This document shows, piece after piece, positions 1 through 5,010 of a stretch of 20,831 bases of DNA; the stretch's first letter is position 1, and each line of letters opens with the position of its first letter. Source of the stretch: a virus; IMG/VR virus record IMGVR_UViG_3300049927_000048, positions 1 to 20,831 of that record. The stretch is one strand, 5' to 3'. The translations under genes and the position numbers were made by a program. The notes beneath the pieces are model-generated. The model saw only the letters and a program-made list of their open reading frames with translations, was not told the origin of the DNA and did no database searches.

Positions 1-174
1 GGTGTTCGACAAGCCGTCCTCAATGGTTGGCGGCTCGCGGCCCATGAGCTTGCAGAAGGTCTCATAGTCCGTCGCGTCGCGCAGGGTCTTGAAGCGCCTC
101 TTCTTGCCCAGCTTGGGCGCCTCGCCCACGAATGAGCCCGTGAGCTTGCCTTGTCGTTTGTCAGCGTAGGCCAT
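1..174 (-). CDS. Tyrosine-type integrase, N-terminal part (runs off left edge)
   Basis: Only the first 58 codons lie in the window; the gene continues past position 1. The visible protein begins MAYADKRQGKLTGSFVGE and goes on with a basic stretch (GKKRRFKTLRDATDYETF) and GREPPT. This resembles the N-terminal arm-binding region of phage tyrosine recombinases, where an MAYADKR-x-GKLTG opening is followed by a strand-rich, basic domain. The catalytic R-H-R-Y residues would lie outside the window, so the assignment rests on this opening alone. The start is supported by a strong GAGGAGG site six to seven bases before the ATG. It is the last visible gene of the minus-strand unit with the MarR-like regulator, which fits control of integration by that regulator. 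An unknown basic phage protein remains possible. Confidence 0.6.
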   Translation of the reverse strand, partial: MAYADKRQGKLTGSFVGEAPKLGKKRRFKTLRDATDYETFCKLMGREPPTIEDGLSNT

Positions 175-193
175 CAGTCCTCCTCTCGAAAAG

Positions 194-331
194 TCAGTGT
201 GTGCAGCCGGCAATGTAAAACACGCCGCCGACTGTGAACCCTTGATCCACGCCCTGGCATTGGCGTGATGTGCCTGCCGCTACAGCCACCATCGCCAGGG
301 TGACAGCTATGGCCAGGATAACGTCCTTCAT
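194..331 (-). CDS. Tiny exported or membrane-anchored protein, 45 aa
   Basis: The protein opens with MKDVILAIAVTLAMVAVAA, a typical signal peptide or single membrane segment (residues 3-20). About 25 polar residues with two cysteines follow (C25 and C43 by my count), ending AGCTH. No family is recognised. Its ATG overlaps the stop of the upstream regulator gene as ATGA, and there is no independent ribosome binding site, so translation is probably coupled. It ends 20 bases before the integrase start. Small signal-bearing proteins are common in phage accessory regions; a role at the membrane is inference. Confidence 0.6.
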   Translation of the reverse strand: MKDVILAIAVTLAMVAVAAGTSRQCQGVDQGFTVGGVFYIAGCTH

Positions 332-762
332 GTGTGCGGTATGGTCTTGAGCGCGCGGACAATCTTGTTCATCAGTGCCTTGCCGATAGGAGTGATCCTG
401 GCGTGGTGTCGGCGCAGGTCCTTGCGGTCCCGCTCTTGGGTGACAAGGCCGAAGCCCTCCTCACCTGCTCGGTTCCTGTCGCCGATGTCGAGTAGATGGC
501 GCGTCATTACTGTGGGGCTGACACCTGCAGATGCAGCGTACTCAGTGACCCCCAGGCCTTCCTCGGTCGCCACCTGCAGGAACGTGTAGACGTACTGCAG
601 AGGCATTGTGGAGCGTAGGTCGCGGAACGGTTCAAGCGCCAGCATAAGAGCACGAGCGAAGCGCTTCTCTTCCTCGGTTAGCGTTGGCTTGAAGTCAGAT
701 GGCATAGTCTTGGCCCCTTGAGCCTCTGTAGGCTGTGGCTGCGTCTCGGTCGTGAACACCAT
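328..762 (-). CDS. MarR-like winged-helix transcriptional regulator, 144 aa
   Basis: Residues about 54-96 form helices ending in a helix-turn-helix (EGLGVTEYAASAGVSPTVMTRHL). A wing follows: GLVTQERDRKDLRRHHARIT (residues 105-124), with the D-x-K-D-x-R-R pattern that matches the MarR wing and the following 'LT..G' helix (ITPIGKALMNKIV). MarR proteins bind palindromic operators as dimers and often repress their own operon. A palindrome, TGTTCC-N6-GGAACA, sits in the promoter at the head of this unit. The ATG at 762 has an AGGGAGG site; a second ATG at residue 20 is preceded by AAGGGG and could also be used. The first 20 residues look disordered. The downstream partners are a tiny membrane protein and the integrase, so control of lysogeny or excision is the most likely job (inference). 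Confidence 0.75.
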   Translation of the reverse strand: MVFTTETQPQPTEAQGAKTMPSDFKPTLTEEEKRFARALMLALEPFRDLRSTMPLQYVYTFLQVATEEGLGVTEYAASAGVSPTVMTRHLLDIGDRNRAGEEGFGLVTQERDRKDLRRHHARITPIGKALMNKIVRALKTIPHT

Positions 763-776
763 AGTTGTTCCCTCCC

Positions 777-899
777 TTACGCGTGGTTGATGATGAGGAG
801 GAACGCCAGCGTGCCCAGGAAGAGCGCGCTAGCGGTAGCTTCTAGTGAGACGGCGACCCACGCCGCCACAGCAATCAAAGAGACCGCAATTGTTATCAT
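777..899 (-). CDS. Tiny hydrophobic membrane protein, 40 aa
   Basis: The protein is almost wholly hydrophobic: MITIAVSLIAVAAWVAVSL, then EATAS, then ALFLGTLAFLLIINHA. That gives two short membrane segments joined by a small polar turn, or one segment plus an amphipathic piece. No family is recognised. The ATG is preceded by CAGGAG at a good distance. It is the first gene after the candidate TTGACA promoter and ends 15 bases before the MarR-like gene. It could act as a membrane partner or leader gene for the regulator. A holin or superinfection-exclusion peptide is possible but unsupported. Confidence 0.6.
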   Translation of the reverse strand: MITIAVSLIAVAAWVAVSLEATASALFLGTLAFLLIINHA

Positions 900-924
900 A
901 TGTAATTACTCCTGCAACGGCCTA

Positions 925-942
925 TGTTCCATAAACGGAACA
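925..942. promoter_or_regulatory. Operator-like inverted repeat TGTTCC-N6-GGAACA
   Basis: The two 6-base arms are perfect inverted repeats with a 6-base spacer (ATAAAC). The site overlaps the -10 region and part of the spacer of the candidate minus-strand promoter at 930-958. A bound dimer there would block RNA polymerase. The MarR-like protein encoded by the second gene of this transcript is the obvious candidate ligand. The site is not a LexA box of the usual Gram-negative types. Confidence 0.5.
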
Positions 943-958
943 CGGTGCCTAATGTCAA
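930..958 (-). promoter_or_regulatory. Sigma70-like promoter for the regulator/integrase unit
   Basis: On the minus strand a perfect -35 box TTGACA (958-953) is followed after 17 bases by TTTATG (935-930), a poor -10 box. The weak -10 overlaps the operator arms. The expected start point lies about 25 bases before the ATG at 899, leaving a short leader that contains the CAGGAG site. The -35 box overlaps the stop codon of the 120-residue gene upstream. Confidence 0.45.
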
Positions 959-1317
959 CCTGTCCTGAGTTGTGCCACATTACCTAAACCGTTTTCCTGC
1001 AATACCTGGGCTACCCTATCAGCGTCTAGCACCAAGCAACCAAGCAGGTCTTCAGTCTCGAAAGGCACCAGAAAAAGACGATTATTCCAGTGGAGTAGAG
1101 CGGGCTCGATGCCTTCCATAAGTATCGACACCAGCCCGGTTTCGGGGTCCACGAAGTCAATGAAACCCTTGGTACCAGCTGATATCTGGCCATACGGCGT
1201 TTCGAAGTCCTTCACCAGTCTGGCTCTTATTCCGACTGTTGGTCCTGATGTCTCCTCTTTGTTTACAAAACACGAAACAGCTTGAAGTCTTGAGTTCAAT
1301 AGAAAAGTTGGCCGCAT
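955..1317 (-). CDS. Hypothetical phage protein with a KDFETPYG / PFETEDLL core, 120 aa
   Basis: From residue about 28 the protein reads as a compact beta-rich domain: VGIRARLVKDFETPYGQISA, then GTKGFIDFVDPETG, then LVSILMEGIEPALLHWNN and RLFLVPFETEDLL. I recall small phage proteins of this shape (a strand-rich fold with an acidic 'FETEDL' end), but none with a known function. The first 27 residues look unlike the rest and come from a locally AT-rich stretch. The ATG at 1317 lacks a good ribosome binding site. A strong GAGGAG lies at 1248-1253 but no in-frame ATG, GTG or TTG follows it at the right distance, so the true start is uncertain. The stop overlaps the next unit's -35 box. Confidence 0.55.
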   Translation of the reverse strand: MRPTFLLNSRLQAVSCFVNKEETSGPTVGIRARLVKDFETPYGQISAGTKGFIDFVDPETGLVSILMEGIEPALLHWNNRLFLVPFETEDLLGCLVLDADRVAQVLQENGLGNVAQLRTG

Positions 1318-1490
1318 TCCAATTACCCCAGATATGGAAACAAGTTGCCATAGTGCAAAACGTTCCCGGTTGTCGCTTGTTCTCCCTCACGCACTCAACG
1401 CCAACACGAAGTGACAGTCAATTAAACTTCCGTAATTCTACGCATTTTCGTCACACTTACGCCTTTCTGTTACCTGTTGAGCACAGGTTG
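1318..1490. other. Gene-free stretch with a short hairpin
   Basis: No open frame here looks like a gene on either strand. The stretch is lower in GC than its surroundings. At 1472-1488 ACCTGT-N5-ACAGGT forms a perfect 6-bp inverted repeat just after the stop of the 68-residue gene (minus direction). It has no T run behind it on either side, so it is a poor intrinsic terminator and may be an operator or an mRNA-end hairpin. CAGGTT occurs twice in tandem at 1484-1497. Confidence 0.4.
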
Positions 1491-1697
1491 TCAGGTTTCC
1501 CAATCACGCGCGATCAGACACGCGCCCATCCAGGCCCGATCAGACGACGCGTACTCGCCACGTGTCTCCGATGGCCGGCGAGGCCGCGCAGGCAGGACCA
1601 CGAGCCAGCCCGTGTTGTCCTCGTTAGAGATGACCTGGAAGCCTTTGCGCATTGCGTCGCCAATGAGCAGCAGTCGTGCCTTGTCAGAGATTGCCAT
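1491..1697 (-). CDS. Small hypothetical phage protein, 68 aa
   Basis: No family is recognised. The first half (MAISDKARLLLIGDAMRKGF, then QVISNEDNTGWLVVLPARP) has a helix followed by strands and looks like a folded small domain. The C-terminal 25 residues are polar. The start is supported by GGAGGAC placed just before the ATG, and by the TAATG overlap with the stop of the 63-residue gene upstream. It is the last of six minus-strand genes linked this way. Confidence 0.55.
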   Translation of the reverse strand: MAISDKARLLLIGDAMRKGFQVISNEDNTGWLVVLPARPRRPSETRGEYASSDRAWMGACLIARDWET

Positions 1698-1888
1698 TAG
1701 TCCTCCAGTGTTAAGTCTTTACGCGCCCACGCGGCGAACGTAGCCAGTCGGCAGCTGCAGCCGTGGTAGTCGTTACCTCCGATGTGATCCGTGTAGATCA
1801 CCATCCAATCGCTTACGGAGTTCACTGTCCGCATCTGCCCCTTGCCGTTGGTGTAGGTGTGGTTCCAAATGATTGCGGCCTGTCGCAT
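1697..1888 (-). CDS. Small hypothetical phage protein, 63 aa
   Basis: The sequence is rich in Trp, Tyr and His (WNHTYTNGKGQMRTVNSV, SDWMVIYTDHIGGNDYHG) and has a CSC pair near residue 45. No family is recognised. The ATG follows GGAGGAGGAC, and the start codon overlaps the stop of the 77-residue gene as TAATG. Its last residues (TLED) are encoded by the ribosome binding site of the next gene. Confidence 0.5.
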   Translation of the reverse strand: MRQAAIIWNHTYTNGKGQMRTVNSVSDWMVIYTDHIGGNDYHGCSCRLATFAAWARKDLTLED

Positions 1889-2121
1889 TAGTCCTCCTCC
1901 ACGTCAGCCAGATCGAACAGCAGCGCCTCGAAGCTATCAGCATGCGTATAGAAGCCACGCTCATGCAGAAGCAGCAGGATGTTGGCGCACAAAGGCAGCT
2001 GCAGCGCAGGCGGATAAGCCTTGATGCACCTTTCGACACCAATGCGGTCCATGGGTTCACTGCGGCACCAATGGTGCGCCAGCGTGGAAGCAGCGTTGCG
2101 GATATCAGCACGTTTCACCAT
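1888..2121 (-). CDS. Small hypothetical phage protein, 77 aa
   Basis: The protein is mostly helical and acidic at the C-terminus (LLLLHERGFYTHADSFEALL, then FDLADVEED). There are two cysteines and a His-rich patch (HHWCRSEPMD). No family is recognised. The ATG is preceded by GGGAGGG at a wide but workable distance. The C-terminal EED is encoded by the GAGGAGGAC ribosome binding site of the following gene. Confidence 0.55.
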   Translation of the reverse strand: MVKRADIRNAASTLAHHWCRSEPMDRIGVERCIKAYPPALQLPLCANILLLLHERGFYTHADSFEALLFDLADVEED

Positions 2122-2126
2122 GGCTA

Positions 2127-2339
2127 TCAGCCCTCCCCGTTGACTAAATCGCGGTAGTTTCCCAGAGCGTCACAGGCCGCAGCGGCTGCCTCGTATCGCT
2201 TGCGCTGCAGCTGGATGTCAGAGGCGAACACGGTGGAACGCGGCGCCCCGTAGGCCTCCATTAGCCGGCGGAGCTGTGTCCATTCCCAATCGCGCGCGGT
2301 GCGCATGTCGGCGTATATGGTGTTGAGTTGTGGCGACAT
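2127..2339 (-). CDS. Small helical hypothetical protein, 70 aa
   Basis: The frame is open upstream to 2474, but I place the start at the internal ATG at 2339. It has GGGGAGG ten bases before it, and the longer form would overlap the whole 47-residue membrane protein gene in another frame. The protein (MSPQLNTIYADMRTARDWEW, with a later IQLQRKRYEAAAAACDALG) is predicted to be mainly helical, possibly a short coiled coil. No family is recognised. The C-terminal NGEG is the translation of the next gene's ribosome binding site. Confidence 0.6.
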   Translation of the reverse strand: MSPQLNTIYADMRTARDWEWTQLRRLMEAYGAPRSTVFASDIQLQRKRYEAAAAACDALGNYRDLVNGEG

Positions 2340-2344
2340 AGGTC

Positions 2345-2488
2345 TCAGGCCTCCCCTGTGTAGCGTTGCCCCGCTGGCGTGATGTACAGCTGCCCGAATA
2401 GGATGATTGCGAAACCAGCGCAGAGCGCGGACACCACGGGACCAAGGGGAGCTAAGGTTTCGTAGGTGCGGCATTGCATCGCGAACAT
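2345..2488 (-). CDS. Tiny single-pass membrane protein, 47 aa
   Basis: This gene is missed by simple length cut-offs. The ATG at 2488 follows GGGGAGGGC, which is also the end of the upstream gene. Residues about 13-34 (APLGPVVSALCAGFAIILFG) form one membrane segment, followed by a short polar tail ending TGEA. Two cysteines are present. No family is recognised. Position and spacing match its neighbours exactly: the stop lies 6 bases before the next ATG. That is the main support for it being real. Confidence 0.55.
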   Translation of the reverse strand: MFAMQCRTYETLAPLGPVVSALCAGFAIILFGQLYITPAGQRYTGEA

Positions 2489-2492
2489 GCGA

Positions 2493-2771
2493 TCAGCCCT
2501 CCCCGCGTTGGCCGGGCATGATCCCGCAATTAAAATCAGCCGTGTCCCTCACGTGTTTCTTGCGGTCCTCCTCTTTGAGGAACGCCACGGCGAGAACCAC
2601 GGTCTTGACCTTGGGATGCTTGGCTTTGTAAGCGCGGTACAGCTGCTCACCGCTCCAGTTGTGATCAGCGTCCTGCAGCGCTTGGCGCATGCCTTTCGGG
2701 AGCTTGTCGTAAACAGCCATTGAGCTTTGACGGACGCTGCCTGATCCGGTGTAATTGCCTCGGTCGCTCAT
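2493..2771 (-). CDS. Hypothetical phage protein with a YDKLP-x-GMRQAL motif, 92 aa
   Basis: After about 17 polar residues comes a helical domain: MAVYDKLPKGMRQALQDADH, NWSGEQLYRAYKAKHPKVK, then VLAVAFLKEEDRKKH. The pattern 'YDxLPxxxRxxLxxAxxxWS' resembles a small uncharacterised protein family of about this size. I recall a DUF6525-like shape but could not check it. A second ATG at residue 18 is a possible start. AAAGGG precedes the ATG used here. It is the first gene of the six-gene cluster and has a repeated element (2794-2812) 23 bases upstream. Confidence 0.6.
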   Translation of the reverse strand: MSDRGNYTGSGSVRQSSMAVYDKLPKGMRQALQDADHNWSGEQLYRAYKAKHPKVKTVVLAVAFLKEEDRKKHVRDTADFNCGIMPGQRGEG

Positions 2772-2793
2772 AGGTTACCCTTTCGGTTGATAG

Positions 2794-2812
2794 TGCGAGT
2801 TGTGCTGCAATT
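2794..2812 (-). repeat. Repeated element, copy A
   Basis: On the plus strand this reads TGCGAGTTGTGCTGCAATT. It matches copy B at 3558-3576 at 16 of 19 positions. It lies in the short gap before the 92-residue gene, overlapping the stop codon of the cysteine-rich gene. A promoter or operator role is inferred from its position only. Confidence 0.5.
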
Positions 2813-3545
2813 ACGCAGCGTTGAACGCGTTGACTTTGCCAGCCGCACCATGGGCGAGGATGGCGATATTGATCTTGGCCTTAGCGCTAGTGCCCCCACA
2901 TGCCTTGCACGCGCTGCAGCTGGTCTTAGCGCCAGCCTCTTTGGACGCGGGGCACGATATCTCACGGGGCAACATACGGTCACCCGTGCGCATCACGCGG
3001 AACGTGCGCCAACCCTGTGCAGATGCTAACTCTTGCTCGAAAGCGTCGTCACATGACGCCATGCACACGTCACGCAAATCGTCACACGTGCGCCATTGAT
3101 GCGTATAGCCCGTATGTCCCGCAGTGAGCCGAACGAGCGCGCGCCACACGTGCACCGGAACAGCTGCAGGGTCGCCGTATGAGCCAAGGCGCAACATTTT
3201 GCCTTCAAGCAAATGTGCTGCAGCGTCCTCGCGATAGGTCGGATAGAGACCACGTTGCGCGCTCTTCCACACTACCAGCGGCGCTTGAAAGACCGTCACG
3301 TAGCAAGAGCGGTTCTTGCCAGTCCCGTCACCACGGTGCACGCATGATCCGCAGATAGCGCTATCGGCACCAGTCTTGACCGCATCAATTGGCGACATGT
3401 CGTCGCGTAAAATCCACGTCTGCACCTCTGCGCCCGTCTTGGTATTGCGCGAACCCTTGGCGATCCCCGTGGCAATGGCGATGATTGGTGAACCGTCCAA
3501 CATGGAAGGTCCGCGATAGAACACGAAACCGTTGACTTTGGTCAT
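2811..3545 (-). CDS. Cysteine-rich phage protein of unknown function, 244 aa
   Basis: The protein starts MTKVNGFVFYRGPSMLDGSP and carries ten cysteines in three groups: C65-x2-C68 with C81; C154, C161 and C165; and C198 with C210-x2-C213-x2-C216. This layout suggests bound zinc or an iron-sulphur cluster. Other landmarks are LRLGSYGDPAAVP (about 118-130) and GYTHQWR. I recognise it as a widespread phage family without assigned function, possibly the one called DUF7227; the name is from memory. The R-x-GSYGDP feature recalls radical-SAM-like phage proteins, which is a weak analogy. The frame is open to 3668, but conserved sequence begins at M42 of that longer form, so I start at 3545. The ribosome binding site there (AAGG) is modest. 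Confidence 0.7.
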   Translation of the reverse strand: MTKVNGFVFYRGPSMLDGSPIIAIATGIAKGSRNTKTGAEVQTWILRDDMSPIDAVKTGADSAICGSCVHRGDGTGKNRSCYVTVFQAPLVVWKSAQRGLYPTYREDAAAHLLEGKMLRLGSYGDPAAVPVHVWRALVRLTAGHTGYTHQWRTCDDLRDVCMASCDDAFEQELASAQGWRTFRVMRTGDRMLPREISCPASKEAGAKTSCSACKACGGTSAKAKINIAILAHGAAGKVNAFNAA

Positions 3546-3557
3546 TTGGTAAAACCT

Positions 3558-3576
3558 TGTGATTTGTGCTGTAATT
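3558..3576 (-). repeat. Repeated element, copy B
   Basis: On the plus strand this reads TGTGATTTGTGCTGTAATT, matching copy A at 2794-2812 at 16 of 19 positions. It lies 12 bases upstream of the cysteine-rich gene's ATG, in a gap without any gene. Confidence 0.5.
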
Positions 3577-3592
3577 GGGCGCAGTAATGGCG

Positions 3593-3763
3593 TTAGACGT
3601 ATTCGACGAAATACGACCCGTGCGCCGCGTAGATTTCCGCAAGCATCAAGCCATCGTTCGAAATGCATTGCGTCGCGTTGATAGCCGTGAAGCCTTGCGC
3701 GAGAAGGTAGCTAACGAGCGCGTAGAGAGTGGCGAAGTGAGTTTGCAGCATTGTATTCCCCAT
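3593..3763 (-). CDS. Small hypothetical phage protein, 56 aa
   Basis: The C-terminal part of a longer open frame reads like a genuine small protein: TMLQTHFATLYALVSYLLAQ, GFTAINATQCISNDG, then LMLAEIYAAHGSYFVEYV. A helix is followed by two strands. The longer frame (to 4210) overlaps the 63-residue gene and is low in plausible structure, so I use the ATG at 3763; the ATG at 3751 is equally possible. Neither has a strong ribosome binding site. No family is recognised. Confidence 0.45.
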   Translation of the reverse strand: MGNTMLQTHFATLYALVSYLLAQGFTAINATQCISNDGLMLAEIYAAHGSYFVEYV

Positions 3764-3801
3764 GTGTCCCGAGGTGCCCCATGGCTCCCCTAATGCCTTA
3801 G

Positions 3802-3826
3802 GCCCGGTATCCTTTCGGAGCCGGGC
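3802..3826. other. GC-rich hairpin with GAAA loop on the minus strand
   Basis: On the minus strand GCCCGG-C-TCC-GAAA-GGA-TA-CCGGGC folds into a 6+3 bp stem with an internal bulge and a GAAA tetraloop. It stands between the 63- and 56-residue genes. No T run follows, so it is more likely an mRNA-stabilising or processing hairpin than an intrinsic terminator. Next to it is a GT dinucleotide run of six units (3834-3846). Confidence 0.4.
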
Positions 3827-3849
3827 GCAAGACGTGTGTGTGTGTGGGA

Positions 3850-4041
3850 TCAGCGCTTGGCGCGCCCCTTGAGAAGCGCGTGTATTGCCTTGCCCTCGCG
3901 CTTGCCGATACGCTTTCCCGAGCGATTGGATGCAGCGATTGCCTTGTCGACGGCTGCAGCCGAATAGCGTGGCGCGGTCTTGGGCAAGTGCACGCCTAGG
4001 AACGGGTTGGGAAGCGCGTTTAGCTTGTCGATGGTTGTCAT
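3850..4041 (-). CDS. Small basic hypothetical protein, 63 aa
   Basis: The protein is strongly basic in its second half (SAAAVDKAIAASNRSGKRIG, then KREGKAIHALLKGRAKR). This suggests binding to nucleic acid or to another phage protein, though no domain is recognised. The N-terminal part contains a short hydrophobic, Pro-containing stretch (LPNPFLGVHLPKTAPRYS). TAGGAG lies about ten bases before the ATG. The gene is followed by the GC-rich hairpin. Confidence 0.6.
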   Translation of the reverse strand: MTTIDKLNALPNPFLGVHLPKTAPRYSAAAVDKAIAASNRSGKRIGKREGKAIHALLKGRAKR

Positions 4042-4061
4042 GGTCGTATGCTCCTATGGGT

Positions 4062-4220
4062 TCAGTTGTTGCCGTAGAGAAGGTCAAGGACGCGTAGGTA
4101 TTCGTCGAATTGTTCTGCGGTTGCTGCGTCTTCGAAGGTGCGAGCAAAGCTTGCGGCGCGGCCGGGAACGCCCTCGACGTCAAGGCTGTGTAATTCGATG
4201 GCTGCATCACGTCCGGTCAT
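4062..4220 (-). CDS. Small acidic hypothetical protein, 52 aa
   Basis: The C-terminal half (RTFEDAATAEQFDEYLRVLD, LLYGNN) looks like a real helical acidic segment. The start is unsure. ATG at 4220 has GGAG six bases before it, and I use that. ATGs at 4238, 4295 and 4340 would give longer forms without a good ribosome binding site. No family is recognised. It ends about 20 bases before the start of the basic 63-residue gene and is probably the first gene of the left arm. Confidence 0.45.
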   Translation of the reverse strand: MTGRDAAIELHSLDVEGVPGRAASFARTFEDAATAEQFDEYLRVLDLLYGNN

Positions 4221-4298
4221 TAGGTGCTCCGTGGTCATGGGTTGCTCGGTGTCAACGTATCTAGCGCACGTTCCGATGGGTTGCGCAACGGTCATGTG

Positions 4299-4315
4299 TG
4301 CGATTTGTGCCGTTT
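4299..4315 (-). repeat. Repeated element, copy C (partial)
   Basis: On the plus strand TGCGATTTGTGCCGT matches the first 15 positions of copies A and B with one change from their shared sequence. It lies upstream of the 52-residue gene. The match stops after 15 bases, so this copy is less secure. Confidence 0.35.
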
Positions 4316-4455
4316 CATGGCTGGTATGCGTGTAGGACATAGTGGGGCCGTGGGAAGCCCGTGGATACGCGTGAACTCGGGAGCACCCTAGGTAGCCCTA
4401 AGGGTACGCAAACGCATGGACGGGGCGCGCTGCTAAGCCTAAGGCCGATACGCCA

Positions 4456-4484
4456 TATAAGGGCCGAACGTCCCAATCGGTCAA
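4456..4484 (-). promoter_or_regulatory. Candidate minus-strand promoter of the left arm
   Basis: On the minus strand TTGACC (4484-4479) is followed after 17 bases by CTTATA (4461-4456); with a 19-base spacer the -10 would be TATATG. A separate perfect TATAAT lies at 4497-4492 but has no -35 partner. Either would direct transcription into the small left-arm genes. The match is only moderate. Confidence 0.3.
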
Positions 4485-4541
4485 AGACTGAATTATATAC
4501 TGATCCGCATATTAATCGCGAATACTTGCTGTGACCTTCAC

Positions 4542-4577
4542 GCTACCGTAGCGCCCACAGGGTAGCACCATGGCTAC
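4542..4577. repeat. Paired inverted repeats GCTAC/GTAGC
   Basis: Four 5-base arms occur in the order GCTAC, GTAGC, GTAGC, GCTAC. The first pair is separated by one base and the second by six. They can form two small hairpins, or the outer and inner arms can pair across. Possible binding sites for a recombinase or regulator; no direct evidence. Confidence 0.3.
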
Positions 4578-4715
4578 ACACGGACCCCAGGCGCACCCTA
4601 TGCATGCACGTCCATCGGTTATGTGAACCGCTAGAACACCAGCACAGACAAGGCCTTAGGCGTTGCGCGGGGATACATGCGGGGTATTTGGGTCCCCTTT
4701 GGTCGACCGGACCCT

Positions 4716-4749
4716 ATTTTGACGCGCAATGGCGCGCCGGCTTCAAAAT
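4716..4749. repeat. Imperfect inverted repeat ATTTTGA-CGCGC ... GCGCG ... TCAAAAT
   Basis: Outer arms ATTTTGA (4716-4722) and TCAAAAT (4743-4749) are perfect; inner arms CGCGC (4723-4727) and GCGCG (4732-4736) are also perfect, with a 4-base loop. A 6-base bulge lies on the right side. Just to its left, GGGTCC and GGACCC (4690-4713) form another stem followed by TATTTT on the plus strand, which is a weak terminator-like shape. Confidence 0.35.
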
Positions 4750-4951
4750 CCGGGCTTAAAGGCCGCCGCCGCTGCCGGGCTCACGACTGGTGTGTGCGGA
4801 GATTAGGGACCGTATTCGCCGCAGGTTACTTGGGTCCCATAGTAGCCACAAAGTATTCGTGTGGGTCCCATCTGGATACCTTTTCTCGCTCGGCATCGGG
4901 AGCCCCCAGGTACCATTGTGGCCGAATTGGACGCCAAAATAGCTCTTATCG

Positions 4952-4973
4952 TTTAATATCAATGCTTTAGAGG
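4952..4973 (+). promoter_or_regulatory. AT-rich motif before the tail fibre gene
   Basis: TTTAATATCAATGCTTTAGAGG stands 59 bases before the tail fibre ATG, counted from its first base. A similar string, TTTAATCCAATAGAGAG, begins 54 bases before the ATG of the next plus-strand gene (6165-6181). These are the heads of the two plus-strand units, so the shared string is a candidate late-promoter element. No matching -35 box is seen. Confidence 0.25.
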
Positions 4974-5010
4974 TTGCGACCCACCCACCAATACACAGAG
5001 AGGCCGATTG

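Larger units (their letters stand above)
4221..5010. other. Non-coding divergence region between the two gene arms
   Basis: About 790 bases separate the minus-strand arm from the plus-strand tail fibre gene. The open frames here (for example 4677-4970 plus and 4756-5046 minus) lack ribosome binding sites and protein-like composition. The region holds a candidate minus-strand promoter (4456-4484), paired GCTAC/GTAGC arms (4542-4577), GGGTCC-type motifs (4690-4870), and a long imperfect inverted repeat (4716-4749). A weak CCCTA/TAGGG-type hairpin lies at 4385-4405, and AT-rich patches lie near 4490-4525 and 4940-4965. It is the natural place for early promoters, repressor sites or an attachment site. 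Confidence 0.6.

Noticed and set aside
3593-4210. 205-residue minus-strand frame as one gene
   Set aside because: Its upstream part overlaps the well-started 63-residue basic gene and crosses the GC-rich hairpin and GT run; only the last 52-56 residues look like a protein.
4737-4754. A tRNA T-arm-like string (CCGG-CTTCAAAAT-CCGG) as a possible attachment-site core
   Set aside because: The loop has an extra base, the conserved G-C closing pair is missing, and no acceptor stem or other tRNA arms can be drawn around it.
4677-4970. 97-residue plus-strand frame in the divergence region
   Set aside because: No ribosome binding site, Arg/Gly/Ser-rich composition, and it overlaps several inverted repeats.
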